The notes below the pieces were generated by a model, which made no database searches, was not told the DNA's origin, and saw only the letters and a list, made by a program, of their open reading frames with translations. Below, piece after piece: positions 45,660 through 54,928 of a DNA stretch of 64,000 bases (position 1 is its first letter; each line of letters begins with the position of its first letter). The stretch comes from JBBATK01 sp044228285. Its GTDB lineage: Bacteria; Bacteroidota; Ignavibacteria; Kapaibacteriales; NICIL-2. The stretch covers positions 682,001 through 746,000 of the forward strand of contig JBGAVD010000003.1 in assembly GCA_044228285.1 (NCBI GenBank), read 5' to 3'. The translations under genes were made by a program, and so were the position numbers.

Positions 45660-46158
45660 ACACAACTCCGCGGTGCTACGTGAGTCGGCACGTGTAGTTC
45701 ACGCAGGACGCAAAGGAAAATGAGCCGCTGAGATTAACAACTGCTCTGCGGCTCGTTAGGACAGCACGACTCTGCGGCTCTGCGTGAGTCGGCACGTGTT
45801 GTTCACGCAGGGACGCAGTGGAAGATGAGCCGCTGAGAATATCAACTGCTCTGCGGCTCTTTAGGACAGCACGACTCTGCGGCTCTGCGTGAGTCGGCAC
45901 CTGTAGTTCACGCAGGGACGCAGAGGAAGATGAGACGCTGAGATTAACAACTGCTCTGCGGCTCGTTAGGACAGCACGACTCTGCGGCTCTGCGTGAGTC
46001 GGCACGTGTAGTTCACGCAGGGACGCAGAGGAAGATGAGCCGCTGAGATTAACAACTGCTCTGCGGCTCGTTAGGACAGCACGACTCTGCGGCTCTGCGT
46101 GAGTCGGCACGTGTAGTTCACGCAGGGACGCAGAGGAAGATGAGCCGCTGAGATTAGC
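45660..46158. repeat. 105-bp tandem repeat, about 4.7 copies
   Basis: The marker CACGACTCTGCGGCTCTGCG begins at 45765, 45870, 45975 and 46080, exactly 105 bases apart. Each unit also has GTGAGTCGGCACGTGTAGTT, TTCACGCAGGGACGCAG and GATGAGCCGCTGAGA; the halves CTGCGTGA and TTCACGCAG can pair. Because 105 is divisible by three, a 202-codon minus-strand frame persists, but its 35-residue period simply reflects the repeat. It fills the gap after the HzsA-related gene. Confidence 0.93.
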
Positions 46159-46247
46159 ATTGGTTCGTTCGTGTATTCTATGCCCAGACCTGACAATTCG
46201 CGAGTTGAGCTTCTTCGTTTTGTGCCAAACGTGTCGGCTTCTTTTTG

Positions 46248-47273
46248 TTATGAAGCCCAGCGTTGGTCCAGCAGTGCCATGCACAGATCAATTGTTGCTT
46301 GGAGAGCCTTGCGATGGGTGCGTTCCATACCGTGTGATGCAGCTACGCCAGGTCCAATCAGTGCTACACGATAGTCGCGGCCGGCGCGCCATGCTGCAGT
46401 TCCGTCGGAGGAGTAGTAAGGGTAGACGTCGAGTTTGAAGGGGATTTGTTTTGCTTCTGCTAGGAGCACGAGACTTTTACGGAATTCATAATCATAGGGT
46501 CCACCGCTGTCTTTGGCACAGATGGAGCAAGAGTATTCATCGCCTTCGCAGGCATCGCCGAGGACGCCCATGTCGATGGTTAAGAGTTCTTCAACTGTGT
46601 TGGAGTATCCTGTTGTGCCACCGTGTCCGACTTCCTCATAAGTGGAGAAATACAGTTCGACGGGGATGGAACGTCCGGACGCTTTGACTCTGCGGGCTAT
46701 CTCGAACAACACGTAACATCCGGCTTTGTTGTCGAGAAAATGTGACTTCACAAAACCGCTTGCGGTCTCTTCATACTTGGTATCAAAACAGATGATATCT
46801 CCTGTGCGTATGCCCAACGCTCGTACATCATCCACATTGTGCACTTCTTCATCAATGCGCACATGCATGTTGTCAATACTACGCTCGGCAGTTCCTGCTT
46901 TGCGGTTCGCATGGGTTGAGGGATTGTCGAACAATACGGTACCTGTGAGCACTTTCCCTTCAAGTGTGTAGATGCGCACATAGGCTGCTTCGAAGCTGGG
47001 TAGGAGTGGACCGCCCAACAGGGAGAATCGAAGACTGCCATCGCCGTTGATACCACTCACTATTGCACCTAGAGTGTCGGTGTGAGCCGCAATTGCCATT
47101 GTTGGTGAGTCACTTAATGCACAACGCACTGCACCTTTGGGTGTGCGCTGTGGTGCATAACCCATTGCCTCCAAGGTCTGAACGATGTAGTCGCAGGCGT
47201 GATTGGTGAATCCGCTTGGAGAGTCGATGAGAAGAAGTGAACGTAGTGAACTGAGATCAAGTGTGGTATGCAT
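46248..47273 (-). CDS. M42 family metallopeptidase
   Basis: A 341-residue cytosolic aminopeptidase of the M42 family (tetrahedral/glutamyl aminopeptidase group). Metal ligands and catalytic residues: H64xD66 in AAHTDTLGA, FLDNKAG (bridging Asp), STYEEVGHGG (catalytic Glu and ligand Glu), TIDMG (Asp), and the late ASHGMERTH (His). All are present. Residues ~75-160 form the inserted PDZ-like domain (VLTGTVLFDNPSTH). It is a single gene whose 3' end faces the 105-bp repeat. Confidence 0.9.
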   Translation of the reverse strand: MHTTLDLSSLRSLLLIDSPSGFTNHACDYIVQTLEAMGYAPQRTPKGAVRCALSDSPTMAIAAHTDTLGAIVSGINGDGSLRFSLLGGPLLPSFEAAYVRIYTLEGKVLTGTVLFDNPSTHANRKAGTAERSIDNMHVRIDEEVHNVDDVRALGIRTGDIICFDTKYEETASGFVKSHFLDNKAGCYVLFEIARRVKASGRSIPVELYFSTYEEVGHGGTTGYSNTVEELLTIDMGVLGDACEGDEYSCSICAKDSGGPYDYEFRKSLVLLAEAKQIPFKLDVYPYYSSDGTAAWRAGRDYRVALIGPGVAASHGMERTHRKALQATIDLCMALLDQRWAS

Positions 47274-47501
47274 AGTAAAGAGCTAATTGGTAAAGGGCTA
47301 AACAGTAAAGAGTAAATAGTAACGACCCTACATGATAAGCGGGTGAACCAAGTACTTTGCGAAATTACGCGTCGAAGCATGGAATGCATCGCCGCATGAA
47401 GATTATTCTTCACAGCTGTTGCGAAGCTTCGCTATCATCAGCCTGTGTGCTAAATTCAGAGGCGTGAACAAAACGACGCCACAGGGTCTGTCCTTAGATT
47501 T

Positions 47502-48086
47502 ATGAACTCAGAAGGATTTCGCAGCATGCTCACTGCAACGAGCGTCACAATCGCCGGACGTCGCCTCAGCATCCGTCCGCTCTCTGCTCACGATTCTCTG
47601 GAATTCATCACAGACATGCTTCATCGTGCCTATGCAGGCTTAGCAGCTCAAGGCTTACGCTTTCATGCTACGTTTCAGGGGGTTGAGGTCACTGCGCAAC
47701 GGATGAATGGCGAGTTAAGTACGGTGGTGGAAGACTTGGATATGCAGCGGATTGTCGCCACCGTCAGCGTCTACAAACCTAGCCCCGACCAAGAATGTGT
47801 GTGGTATGCGCAACCGGGAGTATATCGCTTCGGACAATTTGGCGTTGAGCCAGAGCTGCAGCGCAGCGGACTTGGTGGAATCCTCATGAAACTCATCGAA
47901 GATCAAGCTCAGCGGCTTGGAGCAGCGGAAATGGCCTGCGATACCGCCGAGCCAGCCTTGCATTTACGCCGCTGGTATGAAGCCATGGGCTATCGTTTTG
48001 TCCAGTTTCAGCAATGGAACGAAACCAACTATCGAAGCGTCATCCTCTCCAAAGTGTTGTCGAATGCTCCACCCGTGCAGCTCTAG
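47502..48086 (+). CDS. GNAT family N-acetyltransferase
   Basis: A 194-residue GNAT-fold protein. FGVEPELQRSGLGGILMKLIEDQAQRLG holds the acetyl-CoA binding motif (Q/R-x-x-G-x-G/A as RSGLGG), followed by MACDTAEPALHLRRWYEAMGYRFV, the typical C-terminal strand-helix-strand. The substrate is unknown. A second in-frame ATG at 47526 has AAGGA about nine bases upstream and may be the true start. A strong hairpin lies 58 bases downstream. Confidence 0.87.
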   Translation: MNSEGFRSMLTATSVTIAGRRLSIRPLSAHDSLEFITDMLHRAYAGLAAQGLRFHATFQGVEVTAQRMNGELSTVVEDLDMQRIVATVSVYKPSPDQECVWYAQPGVYRFGQFGVEPELQRSGLGGILMKLIEDQAQRLGAAEMACDTAEPALHLRRWYEAMGYRFVQFQQWNETNYRSVILSKVLSNAPPVQL

Positions 48087-48144
48087 AAGCAACGCAGCGC
48101 AAAGTCTCCGCATCAATCATTGCCTTCTACGCCGTAAATTTGCC

Positions 48145-48179
48145 GCTACTGCTGCCAGCCGAAGGCAGGCAGCAGTAGC
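48145..48179 (+). terminator. Strong 12-bp hairpin between GNAT and yebC
   Basis: GCTACTGCTGCC and GGCAGCAGTAGC pair perfectly around an 11-base loop that itself can pair (GCC..GGC). It is followed by AAAAAA, not T, so it is either a factor-dependent terminator of the GNAT gene or a 5' element near yebC. Confidence 0.4.
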
Positions 48180-48237
48180 AAAAAACTCTCAAGATTATTG
48201 TTTTCTGAGCTCATTTACTCTCTCTCCACGCTGAACA

Positions 48238-48951
48238 ATGGGACGCATTTTCGAAAAACGCAAGCATAAGATGTTCAAACGCTTCGACAAGATGTCGAAA
48301 GCATTCACTCGCATTGGAAAGGAAATCGCCATTGCTGTTAAGCTTGGTGGTTCAGATCCCGACAACAACCCACGTCTTCGCGCTGTTATCCAAAACTCCA
48401 AAGCGGTCAACATGCCGAAGGATCGCGTTGATGCAGCAATCAAACGCGCGAGCTCGAAGGATTCTTCGAACCTTGAGGAGATTGTCTACGAAGGCTATGC
48501 ACCCTATGGTGTAGCCATCGTAGTCGAAACCGCAACGGATAACCCAACGCGTACGGTTGCCAATATTCGCAGCTACTTTAATAAGTACGACGGTACTCTC
48601 GCAACCACAGGCTCTCTGGAATTCCTCTTTCAACGTCGTGGTGTGTTTAAGGTGTCGTTGGTTGGTGTCAATCCCGACGATCTTGAAATGGAACTGATCG
48701 ACGCTGGTGCTGAGGATGCGGAAACGGATCCGGAAGACAACATCATGATCGCCTATACCGACTTCAATAACTTCGGTAAGATGCAAAGGGCTTTGGAAGA
48801 GAAGAAAATTGAAGTGATTAGCTCGGAAATGGTTCGTCTTCCTCTAAACACGGTCAATTTGACCGATGAGCAAATGGAAGAAGTTGCAAAGCTGCTCGAT
48901 CGTATCGAAGAAGATGACGATGTGCAGAACGTGTTTGATAACATCGGCTAG
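48238..48951 (+). CDS. yebC: YebC/PmpR family DNA-binding regulator or translation factor
   Basis: A 237-residue YebC/TACO1-type protein. MGRIFEKRKHKMFKRFDKMSKAFTRIGKEI is the family N-terminus; NPRLRAVIQNSKAVNMPKDRVDAAIKRA the next conserved block; YEGYAPYGVAIVVE the third, and DPEDNIMIAYTDF with a C-terminal acidic helix (LDRIEEDDDVQNVFDNI). Known members act as transcription regulators or aid translation of difficult sequences; both have been reported for the family. It is single, 245 bases before pheS. Confidence 0.95.
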   Translation: MGRIFEKRKHKMFKRFDKMSKAFTRIGKEIAIAVKLGGSDPDNNPRLRAVIQNSKAVNMPKDRVDAAIKRASSKDSSNLEEIVYEGYAPYGVAIVVETATDNPTRTVANIRSYFNKYDGTLATTGSLEFLFQRRGVFKVSLVGVNPDDLEMELIDAGAEDAETDPEDNIMIAYTDFNNFGKMQRALEEKKIEVISSEMVRLPLNTVNLTDEQMEEVAKLLDRIEEDDDVQNVFDNIG

Positions 48952-49100
48952 TCGATTACGACATCTTGCTTAGACAGTTCATCGCGTCGCACCATCATGT
49001 CAGCGGCACCTTTCAGCACAAGTCGCTACTGTGCGCCACCGAACCTTTGGCTCAGATTCTGCCCTTCCTAAACTGAATTCATGGCTTTGAAGGGCTATTT

Positions 49101-49134
49101 TTTGTTCAAAGCGATGCTTCAGTTCATACATTTG
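49101..49134 (+). promoter_or_regulatory. Bacteroidota-type promoter candidate for pheS
   Basis: TTTG at 49101-49104 and TACATTTG (fits TAnnTTTG) at 49127-49134, 22 bases apart, match the -33/-7 promoter of Bacteroidota. A start of transcription near 49141 would leave a leader of about 55 bases before the pheS ATG. Confidence 0.45.
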
Positions 49135-49195
49135 TTGAGAATGACGGTGAAGTTTTTGAGAGTTTTCTGACTGACCTCAAGAGTTAGCATAGCCT

Positions 49196-50209
49196 ATGAT
49201 TGAAGAAATACAACAGCTTAGAGCACAGATTGAAGCGGCACTACAGGGCATTAGCAATGCCGAGGCCCTGGAAGAGTTTCGCTTGCAGCACTTGGTTCAA
49301 AAAGGCAGTCTTCGTGGCTTGACAGATCGTTTGCGTGAGGTTCCGAAGGATCTCAAGCCTGTTGTAGGCAAAGAACTTAACGCCTTGCGTGTTCTGGCGG
49401 AATCCGAATTCAAGCGTCTGAAAGAGCAGTTTGAGGATGAGCAGGTGGCGTCTAGCGGACTTGATATGTCGCTACCTGGACGCACCAGCCACAGAGGGAG
49501 CTTGCATCCAATCCGACAAACCATGGATCGAATGATTGAGATCTTCGCTCACATGGGATTTGATGTGGCTAACGGCCCAGACATAGAAGATGACTATCAC
49601 AATTTTGAGGCTCTGAATTTCGCAGCAGACCACCCAGCGCGCGATATGCAAGACACCTTCTTTGTGAAAGATGCACACAACGTGGTGCTGAGAACGCACA
49701 CCACACCAGTACAGATCCGCCTGATGCAAAACATGAAGCCGCCGATTCGCGCTATCATGCCAGGCCGTGTGTACCGTAATGAAGCTATCAGCGCCAGAGC
49801 CCTGGCTGAATTCCATCAGCTGGACGGCATCTATGTCAATAAGAATGTGTCCTTTGCCGAACTCAAAGGCACCATGCTGAGCTTTGCGCGTCAGATGTAC
49901 GGACACGATATCAAATACCGCTTCCGCGCTTCCTACTTTCCCTTCACAGAGCCAAGCGCTGAAATGGATATCACTTGCTTCCTTTGTAAAGGTGAGGGAT
50001 GTCGGGTGTGTAAGTACTCAGGCTGGCTAGAAGTAGTCGGCTGCGGTATGATCCACCCAAATGTGCTCAAAAACTGCGATCTCGACCCCGAGATCTACAG
50101 CGGATACGCCTTTGGCTTTGGTATTGAACGGGTTACTATGCTTCGCACCGGTATCGATGATATCCGTTTGCTCTACGAAAACGATATCCGCGTTCTCGAA
50201 CAGTTCTAG
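49196..50209 (+). CDS. pheS: Phenylalanine-tRNA ligase alpha subunit
   Basis: A 337-residue PheS that charges tRNA-Phe as an alpha2-beta2 enzyme with PheT. The N-terminal coiled coil (1-85) is followed by the class II catalytic core: LHPIRQTMDRMIEIFAHMGFDV, LRTHTTPVQIRLM (motif 1/2 region), GRVYRNEAISARALAEFHQLDG (motif 2 Arg), a cysteine-rich insertion CFLCKGEGCRVCKYSG, and motif 3 GFGIERVTML. Complete, usual length. pheT is not adjacent; rpmG follows. Confidence 0.97.
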   Translation: MIEEIQQLRAQIEAALQGISNAEALEEFRLQHLVQKGSLRGLTDRLREVPKDLKPVVGKELNALRVLAESEFKRLKEQFEDEQVASSGLDMSLPGRTSHRGSLHPIRQTMDRMIEIFAHMGFDVANGPDIEDDYHNFEALNFAADHPARDMQDTFFVKDAHNVVLRTHTTPVQIRLMQNMKPPIRAIMPGRVYRNEAISARALAEFHQLDGIYVNKNVSFAELKGTMLSFARQMYGHDIKYRFRASYFPFTEPSAEMDITCFLCKGEGCRVCKYSGWLEVVGCGMIHPNVLKNCDLDPEIYSGYAFGFGIERVTMLRTGIDDIRLLYENDIRVLEQF

Positions 50210-50313
50210 AGGACGGGCCGGCTTGGAACTAGAAGGCGAGAAGGTGCACAGTGGACGACATTCATCTCATTTTGCCCCCAAAACCGTCCCTGCACATAAT
50301 TTTCGCATTTCCC

Positions 50314-50344
50314 TTGCTGGGTTTATGTGGAAAACGTATCTTTG
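50314..50344 (+). promoter_or_regulatory. Bacteroidota-type promoter candidate for rpmG
   Basis: TTG at 50314-50316 and TATCTTTG (exact TAnnTTTG) at 50337-50344 with 20 bases between. Transcription would start near 50351, about 58 bases upstream of the L33 start codon. Confidence 0.5.
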
Positions 50345-50408
50345 TGACCCTGCAGAACATGCAGCCAATAATAGTCAGCACGATCTTAACACTTAGCATT
50401 ACACGATC

Positions 50409-50588
50409 ATGGCAAAGAAAGGCGCACGCGTAATTATTACTCTCGAGTGCACAGAGGCATCAAAAGAAGGTAAGACAGCTTCCCGTTACACAACGATGAA
50501 GAACCGTCAGAATACCACAGAGCGTATTGAGCTCAAGAAATACAATCCTTTCATGCGCCGTCATACAGTGCACAAAGAGATTCGCTAA
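50409..50588 (+). CDS. rpmG: 50S ribosomal protein L33
   Basis: A 59-residue frame. It begins MAKKGARVIITLECTEASK and ends RRHTVHKEIR; the middle holds RYTT.KNR.NTTERIELKKYNP, the L33 signature. It lacks the CxxC pairs of the zinc-binding form (one Cys only) and resembles the Chlorobi/Bacteroidota zinc-free type. Part of the large subunit near the E-site tRNA. The promoter candidate lies at 50314 and the terminator 117 bases downstream. Confidence 0.95.
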   Translation: MAKKGARVIITLECTEASKEGKTASRYTTMKNRQNTTERIELKKYNPFMRRHTVHKEIR

Positions 50589-50704
50589 GATTCGTCGTGG
50601 TGTTTTCTTTCCGCATCGGAAAGCTACAAGAGTACTGGCCTTAGGCTTTCTCTACGAAACACCCCGCAGATCTTCCTTGCCCATCAACGCAACAAGAAAC
50701 GTTC

Positions 50705-50737
50705 AAGGCTGTAGTCACCGACTACAGCCTTTTTTTG
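50705..50737 (+). terminator. Rho-independent terminator downstream of rpmG
   Basis: An 11-bp perfect stem (AGGCTGTAGTC / GACTACAGCCT), three-base loop, then seven T. It is 117 bases from the rpmG stop; nothing else is coded between (the 381-base gap 50589-50969 holds only this). Confidence 0.9.
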
Positions 50738-50969
50738 TTTGCTCAGTCTACTGATGTGTATGCACCTTTATCGCTACTACTGACTCAACAGATGTGAATG
50801 CTCCTTTATCCAGATTCACTGGCCACTGGTATCTATCTTCGACTATGTCTTTTTTTGAAACTTGATTCGAACAGGCTGGTGATGTGGTGTGGATGTGCTG
50901 TATAGCGCCCTACCGGAGTGTTCTCTATAGGTCTTCTAGCTGCGAGGTAAACGATGGCCCAACTATTCA

Positions 50970-51785
50970 CTACATCAGCTTGAGCAAGCCGATATGCAAC
51001 ACAACACTGTTGCTCTTCCAATTTACTTGGGCGTTGGAGGTATAGGTACTAAGTGGTACTTGTGCCAGGAGTTCGAGTTGAAGGATGAACTTTCGGAGGA
51101 CAAAAAGTGCGCCTGCACCTCCACGGACTGATAAAAGCGGCGACCGAACATTATCAACTGTACCCTCTGCGATGTTTCTCGAGGGTGTTCCACTACTATA
51201 ATTTAGTGCGGAATTGTTGACGATGTTCTCATAGGTGAAGTAGCTCTTTTGCAAAGGTATGGCCATGCTCAAACCACCGCAGAGATAAATGAAGGGCTTG
51301 CGCGATACAATTGGGGCGAGCATCAGATCAACATGCATGCAGCGCATGGATATGTCGATAGCTCGCTGCAGCGTTGCATCATGAAGCTTTCCATCGTCCG
51401 ACTTGATTTGTGTGTCTTCGGTAGCACTCGTCAAAACACCACCTTTACCCTCAATGCCAAGACGAGGACTGAGATACAGTCCAGACATCAGAGGCACAAA
51501 AGCACAGAGACCACCATTCAAACCAGTACCATCTCCATCCACCGTGTTCCAACTACGAGCACCACCGGTATCTGTAACAACAAAGCTTCCAGTATGTGAA
51601 CTAAAATCAAAGCCTGCATAGATTCCCAAAAGAGTTGGCATATCGGAGCCAACAAAGGGTGAAGCCATGTTTGGACGCGGCGGAGCTTTTTCGGAGGCTG
51701 TTGGTTGTGCCTGCGCTGTTGTCCAGAGGAGACCAACGTGAATCAGACACAATACACCGACGCAAATGTTCTTTGTGATTGTCAT
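50970..51785 (-). CDS. Outer-membrane beta-barrel protein (PorT-like)
   Basis: About 271 residues with a signal peptide (ICVGVLCLIHVGLLWTTAQAQ) and then a small barrel: alternating strands including LLGIYAGFDFSSHTGSF, LNGGLCAFVPLMSGLYLSPRLG, FIYLCGGLSMAIPL, LSVRGGAGALFV, and a final NSVVLHIGLLKLM. No residue pattern points to a specific ligand. Barrels of this type are frequent in the phylum and mostly unassigned. The start at 51785 puts the signal peptide at the N-terminus; the frame is open to 51842. It stands 336 bases from the TonB receptor gene and may or may not belong to the metal cluster. Confidence 0.75.
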   Translation of the reverse strand: MTITKNICVGVLCLIHVGLLWTTAQAQPTASEKAPPRPNMASPFVGSDMPTLLGIYAGFDFSSHTGSFVVTDTGGARSWNTVDGDGTGLNGGLCAFVPLMSGLYLSPRLGIEGKGGVLTSATEDTQIKSDDGKLHDATLQRAIDISMRCMHVDLMLAPIVSRKPFIYLCGGLSMAIPLQKSYFTYENIVNNSALNYSSGTPSRNIAEGTVDNVRSPLLSVRGGAGALFVLRKFILQLELLAQVPLSTYTSNAQVNWKSNSVVLHIGLLKLM

Positions 51786-52121
51786 GGTATGCAATATTAC
51801 GAAGCTTTGCTGAGCAGCTGCGAGTGAATCATGTCTGCACACACTGTTCTATGGCTCCGTGCTTTTGTGTTGAGCGCTTCTCGTGAAGACGGATTGAACA
51901 ATGGATATACATGCAGACGTAGACCAGACGCGAATATTCTGTGATGTCTATCTGGGCTGAGAAATGCGTGGTAGCACAACAAACAAAACGCACAACGCCT
52001 TCTCTTGATTTCAGAATTATAGCACCACAACTCTCAACTGTTCACTGCAAGCCCTAACACTACGTGCGTGCCGCCCAGAGGGCGGCATGCGACGCATGAT
52101 AAAAAGACCTCTGAAGCGCCA
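51786..52121. other. 336-base gap with hairpin after the TonB receptor gene
   Basis: A 12-bp stem (with one G-T pair) built on GCCGCCC and GGGCGGC at 52066-52090, 32 bases past the receptor stop. No T-run. It is the probable 3' boundary of the receptor transcript. The rest shows no gene. Confidence 0.45.
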
Positions 52122-54353
52122 TCAATGATCATGTTCTAAGCGCCAGCGAAATCCTACGTAGATCATGCGGGCATCGAGTGGACCCCAAATGAGAGATGCA
52201 TCGAAGTATTGACTGTGAGGATCTTGAGGCGAAATCACAGCCTGTTTTTGGATGAAGTTGGTGATGTTCTCAACGCCTGCATACACGTCGAAGCTTGCAA
52301 AGCGACGTGTGATTTGCGTGTTCATGCGAAAGTAGGAGTCGAAGGTTGATGCCATTCGCAAGCTGTCGGGATTTGTTGCGGTTGAAGGGATGCGGCCACC
52401 ACTATTCCAAATGAGAGTAGCATCGAACTGCCAGGCTTGTAGTGGTGTGGAATAACCCGCGCTCATCAACACACGCTCAGGTGAAATGAGAGGACGTTGT
52501 TGGAGCACGCCTCCAGTGGTTGTTTTCGCATCGATCAAGCGGTAGGCTACACTCAGATCTAGGCGCTCAAGCGGTGTGCATTGAAGTTGCACCAGCGCTG
52601 AGTTGGAGAAGGATTGTCCATTGAGGTTATCAATACTGAGATCATTCGCTGAGGCATCAAAGTCAACAACCACTTGTGAACTAAACTCCGTGCGAAAGAA
52701 CTCTGCATCAAAAACAAAGGGCGCGCCGAGCAACGTGAAAGATGTGGTGCTAGAGATACCATAGTTCCAGGCTTTCTCTGGCTTGAGGTTGCCGGCAATG
52801 CGAATGTTGCGTTGATTCACAAAGGAGGAAAGGTTGTCGCTCAACACATTCGCCACTCGCGTCCCGCTACCAGCACTCAGTCGCAAGGCAATCTCTTCTG
52901 TAGGAGCGTACTTCAGGTGGAATCGTGGAGTGACAAAACTGCCGTACAGGTTGTGACGATCTGCGCGAATACCTGCAACGAGTGTCCAGATCTCATCCAT
53001 CGTATAGGTCGCTTCTGCAAAAATGCCCGGAACGGTTTCTCGGCGATCGAAGTGCAGTACAGTGTCGCGTGGTCGAATGGGATCGAAGGACTGTATATAG
53101 TTGTCGCTGAGAAGACTGAGACCATATGCCAGGTGCAGCTCTTCTGTTGCAGCGGTTGTGAACATCAACTTTGAATAGAGCATGTCTTCCGTTGCTGTAT
53201 AGTCTCGCGTACCAATCAAGGTCTGCGTTGTATGATGCACACCTGCAACCTGAATTCCCATCAGTGTTTCTGGAGATTCGAAGAGTGGATTCAGGGCGAA
53301 CTTGGAATAGAACTCGTAGCGATTGGCTTTGGTCTGCACTGCAAAATCATGGTCTGTATGATCCTGGATGCTATTGGTTGTGGTTCCACTCATGATATCA
53401 TCAGTGATTGCCTTGAGCATTACTTGAAACTCTGTTCCATTTTCTCCTGAGTAGAAAAGACGTGACATCACATTGAAGTTTGTGTAATGCGGCATGTCGG
53501 CAAAACCGTCGTTATTGTTGTCTTGCTCCGAATTCATAGAGCCCGCATGCGCCATGATGCCCAAGCTCCATGTGTCGCTGAGATGCTGTGCTGTGGTTAG
53601 GTTCAGCTCATATCTGCTCTGACTGTTGCCATATACGTTGACAAAGTACTGGTTGTCTGAGAAGGGTTTCTTGTACTCAATGTTGATTTGTCCAGTTAAT
53701 CCCTCATAACCATTGAGAACGGAGCCAGCACCTTTGGATATGCAGATGTTGTCTATGAATGAGCCCGGAACATAGTCCAAACCAAAGGGCGTGGCGAGTC
53801 CGCGGAGCATTGGAATAACGTCTGTCATTGTCAGTGTGTACAGCCCTCGCAATCCTAAAAGCTGGATGGTTTTTGCGCCTGTTGCAGCGTCACTGAAGGT
53901 GACCTCGACGGAGGGACTCTTCTCGAAAGACTCTGCAAGGGAGCAACAGGCAGAGCGTTCAAGTTGATGCTTCGAGATGGTTTCTGTTTTGATAGGTGCA
54001 TCGCTAATGGTTTGCGTTGCAGCTTCTACATTGATTTGACTGAGTTGTTTGTCTGCTGTCAGTACCACATTGATGGTCGTGGTCTTATCATCGACCTTGA
54101 TGGTGTCGGCAGTATAACCAACAAAGCTCACCACAAGAGTTGAGCTCGATGGTGTGCGTTTCACACTAAACGTTCCGTCTTTGCGACTGATCGTTCCAAT
54201 GCTCGTGCCCAACCAACGAATAGTAGCACCTGATAATAATTGAGCAGCATCTTTCTTTGTTTCGCGCGCACTAACGGTGCCGCTGAGATCTTGCCCGAAC
54301 GCATGCGTCCCGAGTGCCATACAGCACCAAAGTGCAATGAGTATATGCTTCAT
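52122..54353 (-). CDS. TonB-dependent receptor of the metal-island type
   Basis: A 743-residue outer-membrane receptor. Signal peptide 1-20; CarboxypepD-reg-like domain 22-110; plug domain 115-235 with the tell-tale SACCSLAESFE (C136-C137), a TGAKTIQLLGLRG segment and GLATPFG; then a 22-strand barrel to the end (VGFRWRLEHD). The CC-SLAESFE motif marks a branch of receptors seen from memory beside HYC_CC_PP proteins and copper genes. It imports an unknown ligand, plausibly a metal or metal-chelate, using TonB energy. It is the last gene of a four-gene minus-strand cluster. Confidence 0.9.
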   Translation of the reverse strand: MKHILIALWCCMALGTHAFGQDLSGTVSARETKKDAAQLLSGATIRWLGTSIGTISRKDGTFSVKRTPSSSTLVVSFVGYTADTIKVDDKTTTINVVLTADKQLSQINVEAATQTISDAPIKTETISKHQLERSACCSLAESFEKSPSVEVTFSDAATGAKTIQLLGLRGLYTLTMTDVIPMLRGLATPFGLDYVPGSFIDNICISKGAGSVLNGYEGLTGQINIEYKKPFSDNQYFVNVYGNSQSRYELNLTTAQHLSDTWSLGIMAHAGSMNSEQDNNNDGFADMPHYTNFNVMSRLFYSGENGTEFQVMLKAITDDIMSGTTTNSIQDHTDHDFAVQTKANRYEFYSKFALNPLFESPETLMGIQVAGVHHTTQTLIGTRDYTATEDMLYSKLMFTTAATEELHLAYGLSLLSDNYIQSFDPIRPRDTVLHFDRRETVPGIFAEATYTMDEIWTLVAGIRADRHNLYGSFVTPRFHLKYAPTEEIALRLSAGSGTRVANVLSDNLSSFVNQRNIRIAGNLKPEKAWNYGISSTTSFTLLGAPFVFDAEFFRTEFSSQVVVDFDASANDLSIDNLNGQSFSNSALVQLQCTPLERLDLSVAYRLIDAKTTTGGVLQQRPLISPERVLMSAGYSTPLQAWQFDATLIWNSGGRIPSTATNPDSLRMASTFDSYFRMNTQITRRFASFDVYAGVENITNFIQKQAVISPQDPHSQYFDASLIWGPLDARMIYVGFRWRLEHDH

Positions 54354-54413
54354 GGAATGAGATTCATAGTGAGTAATGCATTGTTGTAAACGACTGTGGA
54401 ACGTGACTTCTCT

Positions 54414-54440
54414 CTCTTCTGCTGTGAAAACAGCAGAGAG
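54414..54440 (-). terminator. GAAA-loop hairpin between HYC_CC_PP and receptor genes
   Basis: An 11-bp stem with one bulge around a GAAA tetraloop (TCTGCTGT/ACAGCAGA core), 15 bases after the HYC_CC_PP stop codon. Could partly stop or stabilise transcripts ahead of the receptor gene. Confidence 0.35.
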
Positions 54441-54454
54441 CGCAACGCTTCAGT

Positions 54455-54859
54455 CTAACAACGCATACTCATCAGCAAAGGAGGCGGTCGTTCTGCCGCT
54501 TGCTGAGAATTCTCAAGGAGATTGGTGTTCTCCTCGATGAGAGGAGTACTGTGAGGAAGGAGGAAAGGAACAACGATCAAAGCTATGTCAATGATCGGCA
54601 CTGTACTGACACTTTGAGGCGTTGCATCAAAATGCCATTGTTGAATGCTGACGGTATTGGTGCAGCATCCTTCTTCTGCACAACCATCTTCACTATCGTC
54701 ACAACCAACATCACTGTCATCACAGCGGGCAGAAGTGGCGAAAACGTGAATAGACTCGATCACACCACCACAGCTGTGGACGACCACAGGGATGCCTGAA
54801 GCAGAAACCACGAGGTTTAGGCTGAGCAAGAAGGCGAGTATGGAGTGAACGATATTCAT
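54455..54859 (-). CDS. HYC_CC_PP family exported protein
   Basis: A 134-residue protein named by three motifs, all recognisable here with small changes: HSC (28-30) for HYC, CC at 65-66, and PPP at 125-127. A signal peptide (1-22) precedes the cysteine-rich core, which also carries clustered Asp/Glu (CDDSDVGCDDSEDGC) and so looks suited to bind metal. A second hydrophobic stretch (PIIDIALIVVPFLLP) lies at 88-102. The family is found in Bacteroidota and often beside TonB receptors, as here. The ATG at 54859 is chosen so that the signal peptide leads. Confidence 0.82.
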   Translation of the reverse strand: MNIVHSILAFLLSLNLVVSASGIPVVVHSCGGVIESIHVFATSARCDDSDVGCDDSEDGCAEEGCCTNTVSIQQWHFDATPQSVSTVPIIDIALIVVPFLLPHSTPLIEENTNLLENSQQAAERPPPLLMSMRC

Positions 54860-54928
54860 CGATAGTATTTTGGTAGACGGCTGAGTCTCAGGTGTATTTG
54901 TAGAGAAGCTCCTTTTCAATCCATGTGC

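Noticed and set aside
45676..46284. 202-residue repeat protein on the minus strand
   Set aside because: The frame is a by-product of a 105-bp tandem repeat; there is no signal peptide, start site or composition that suggests coding.
48145..48179. Intrinsic terminator with certainty
   Set aside because: The stem is strong, but it is followed by A residues rather than T, so it is listed only as a low-confidence terminator.
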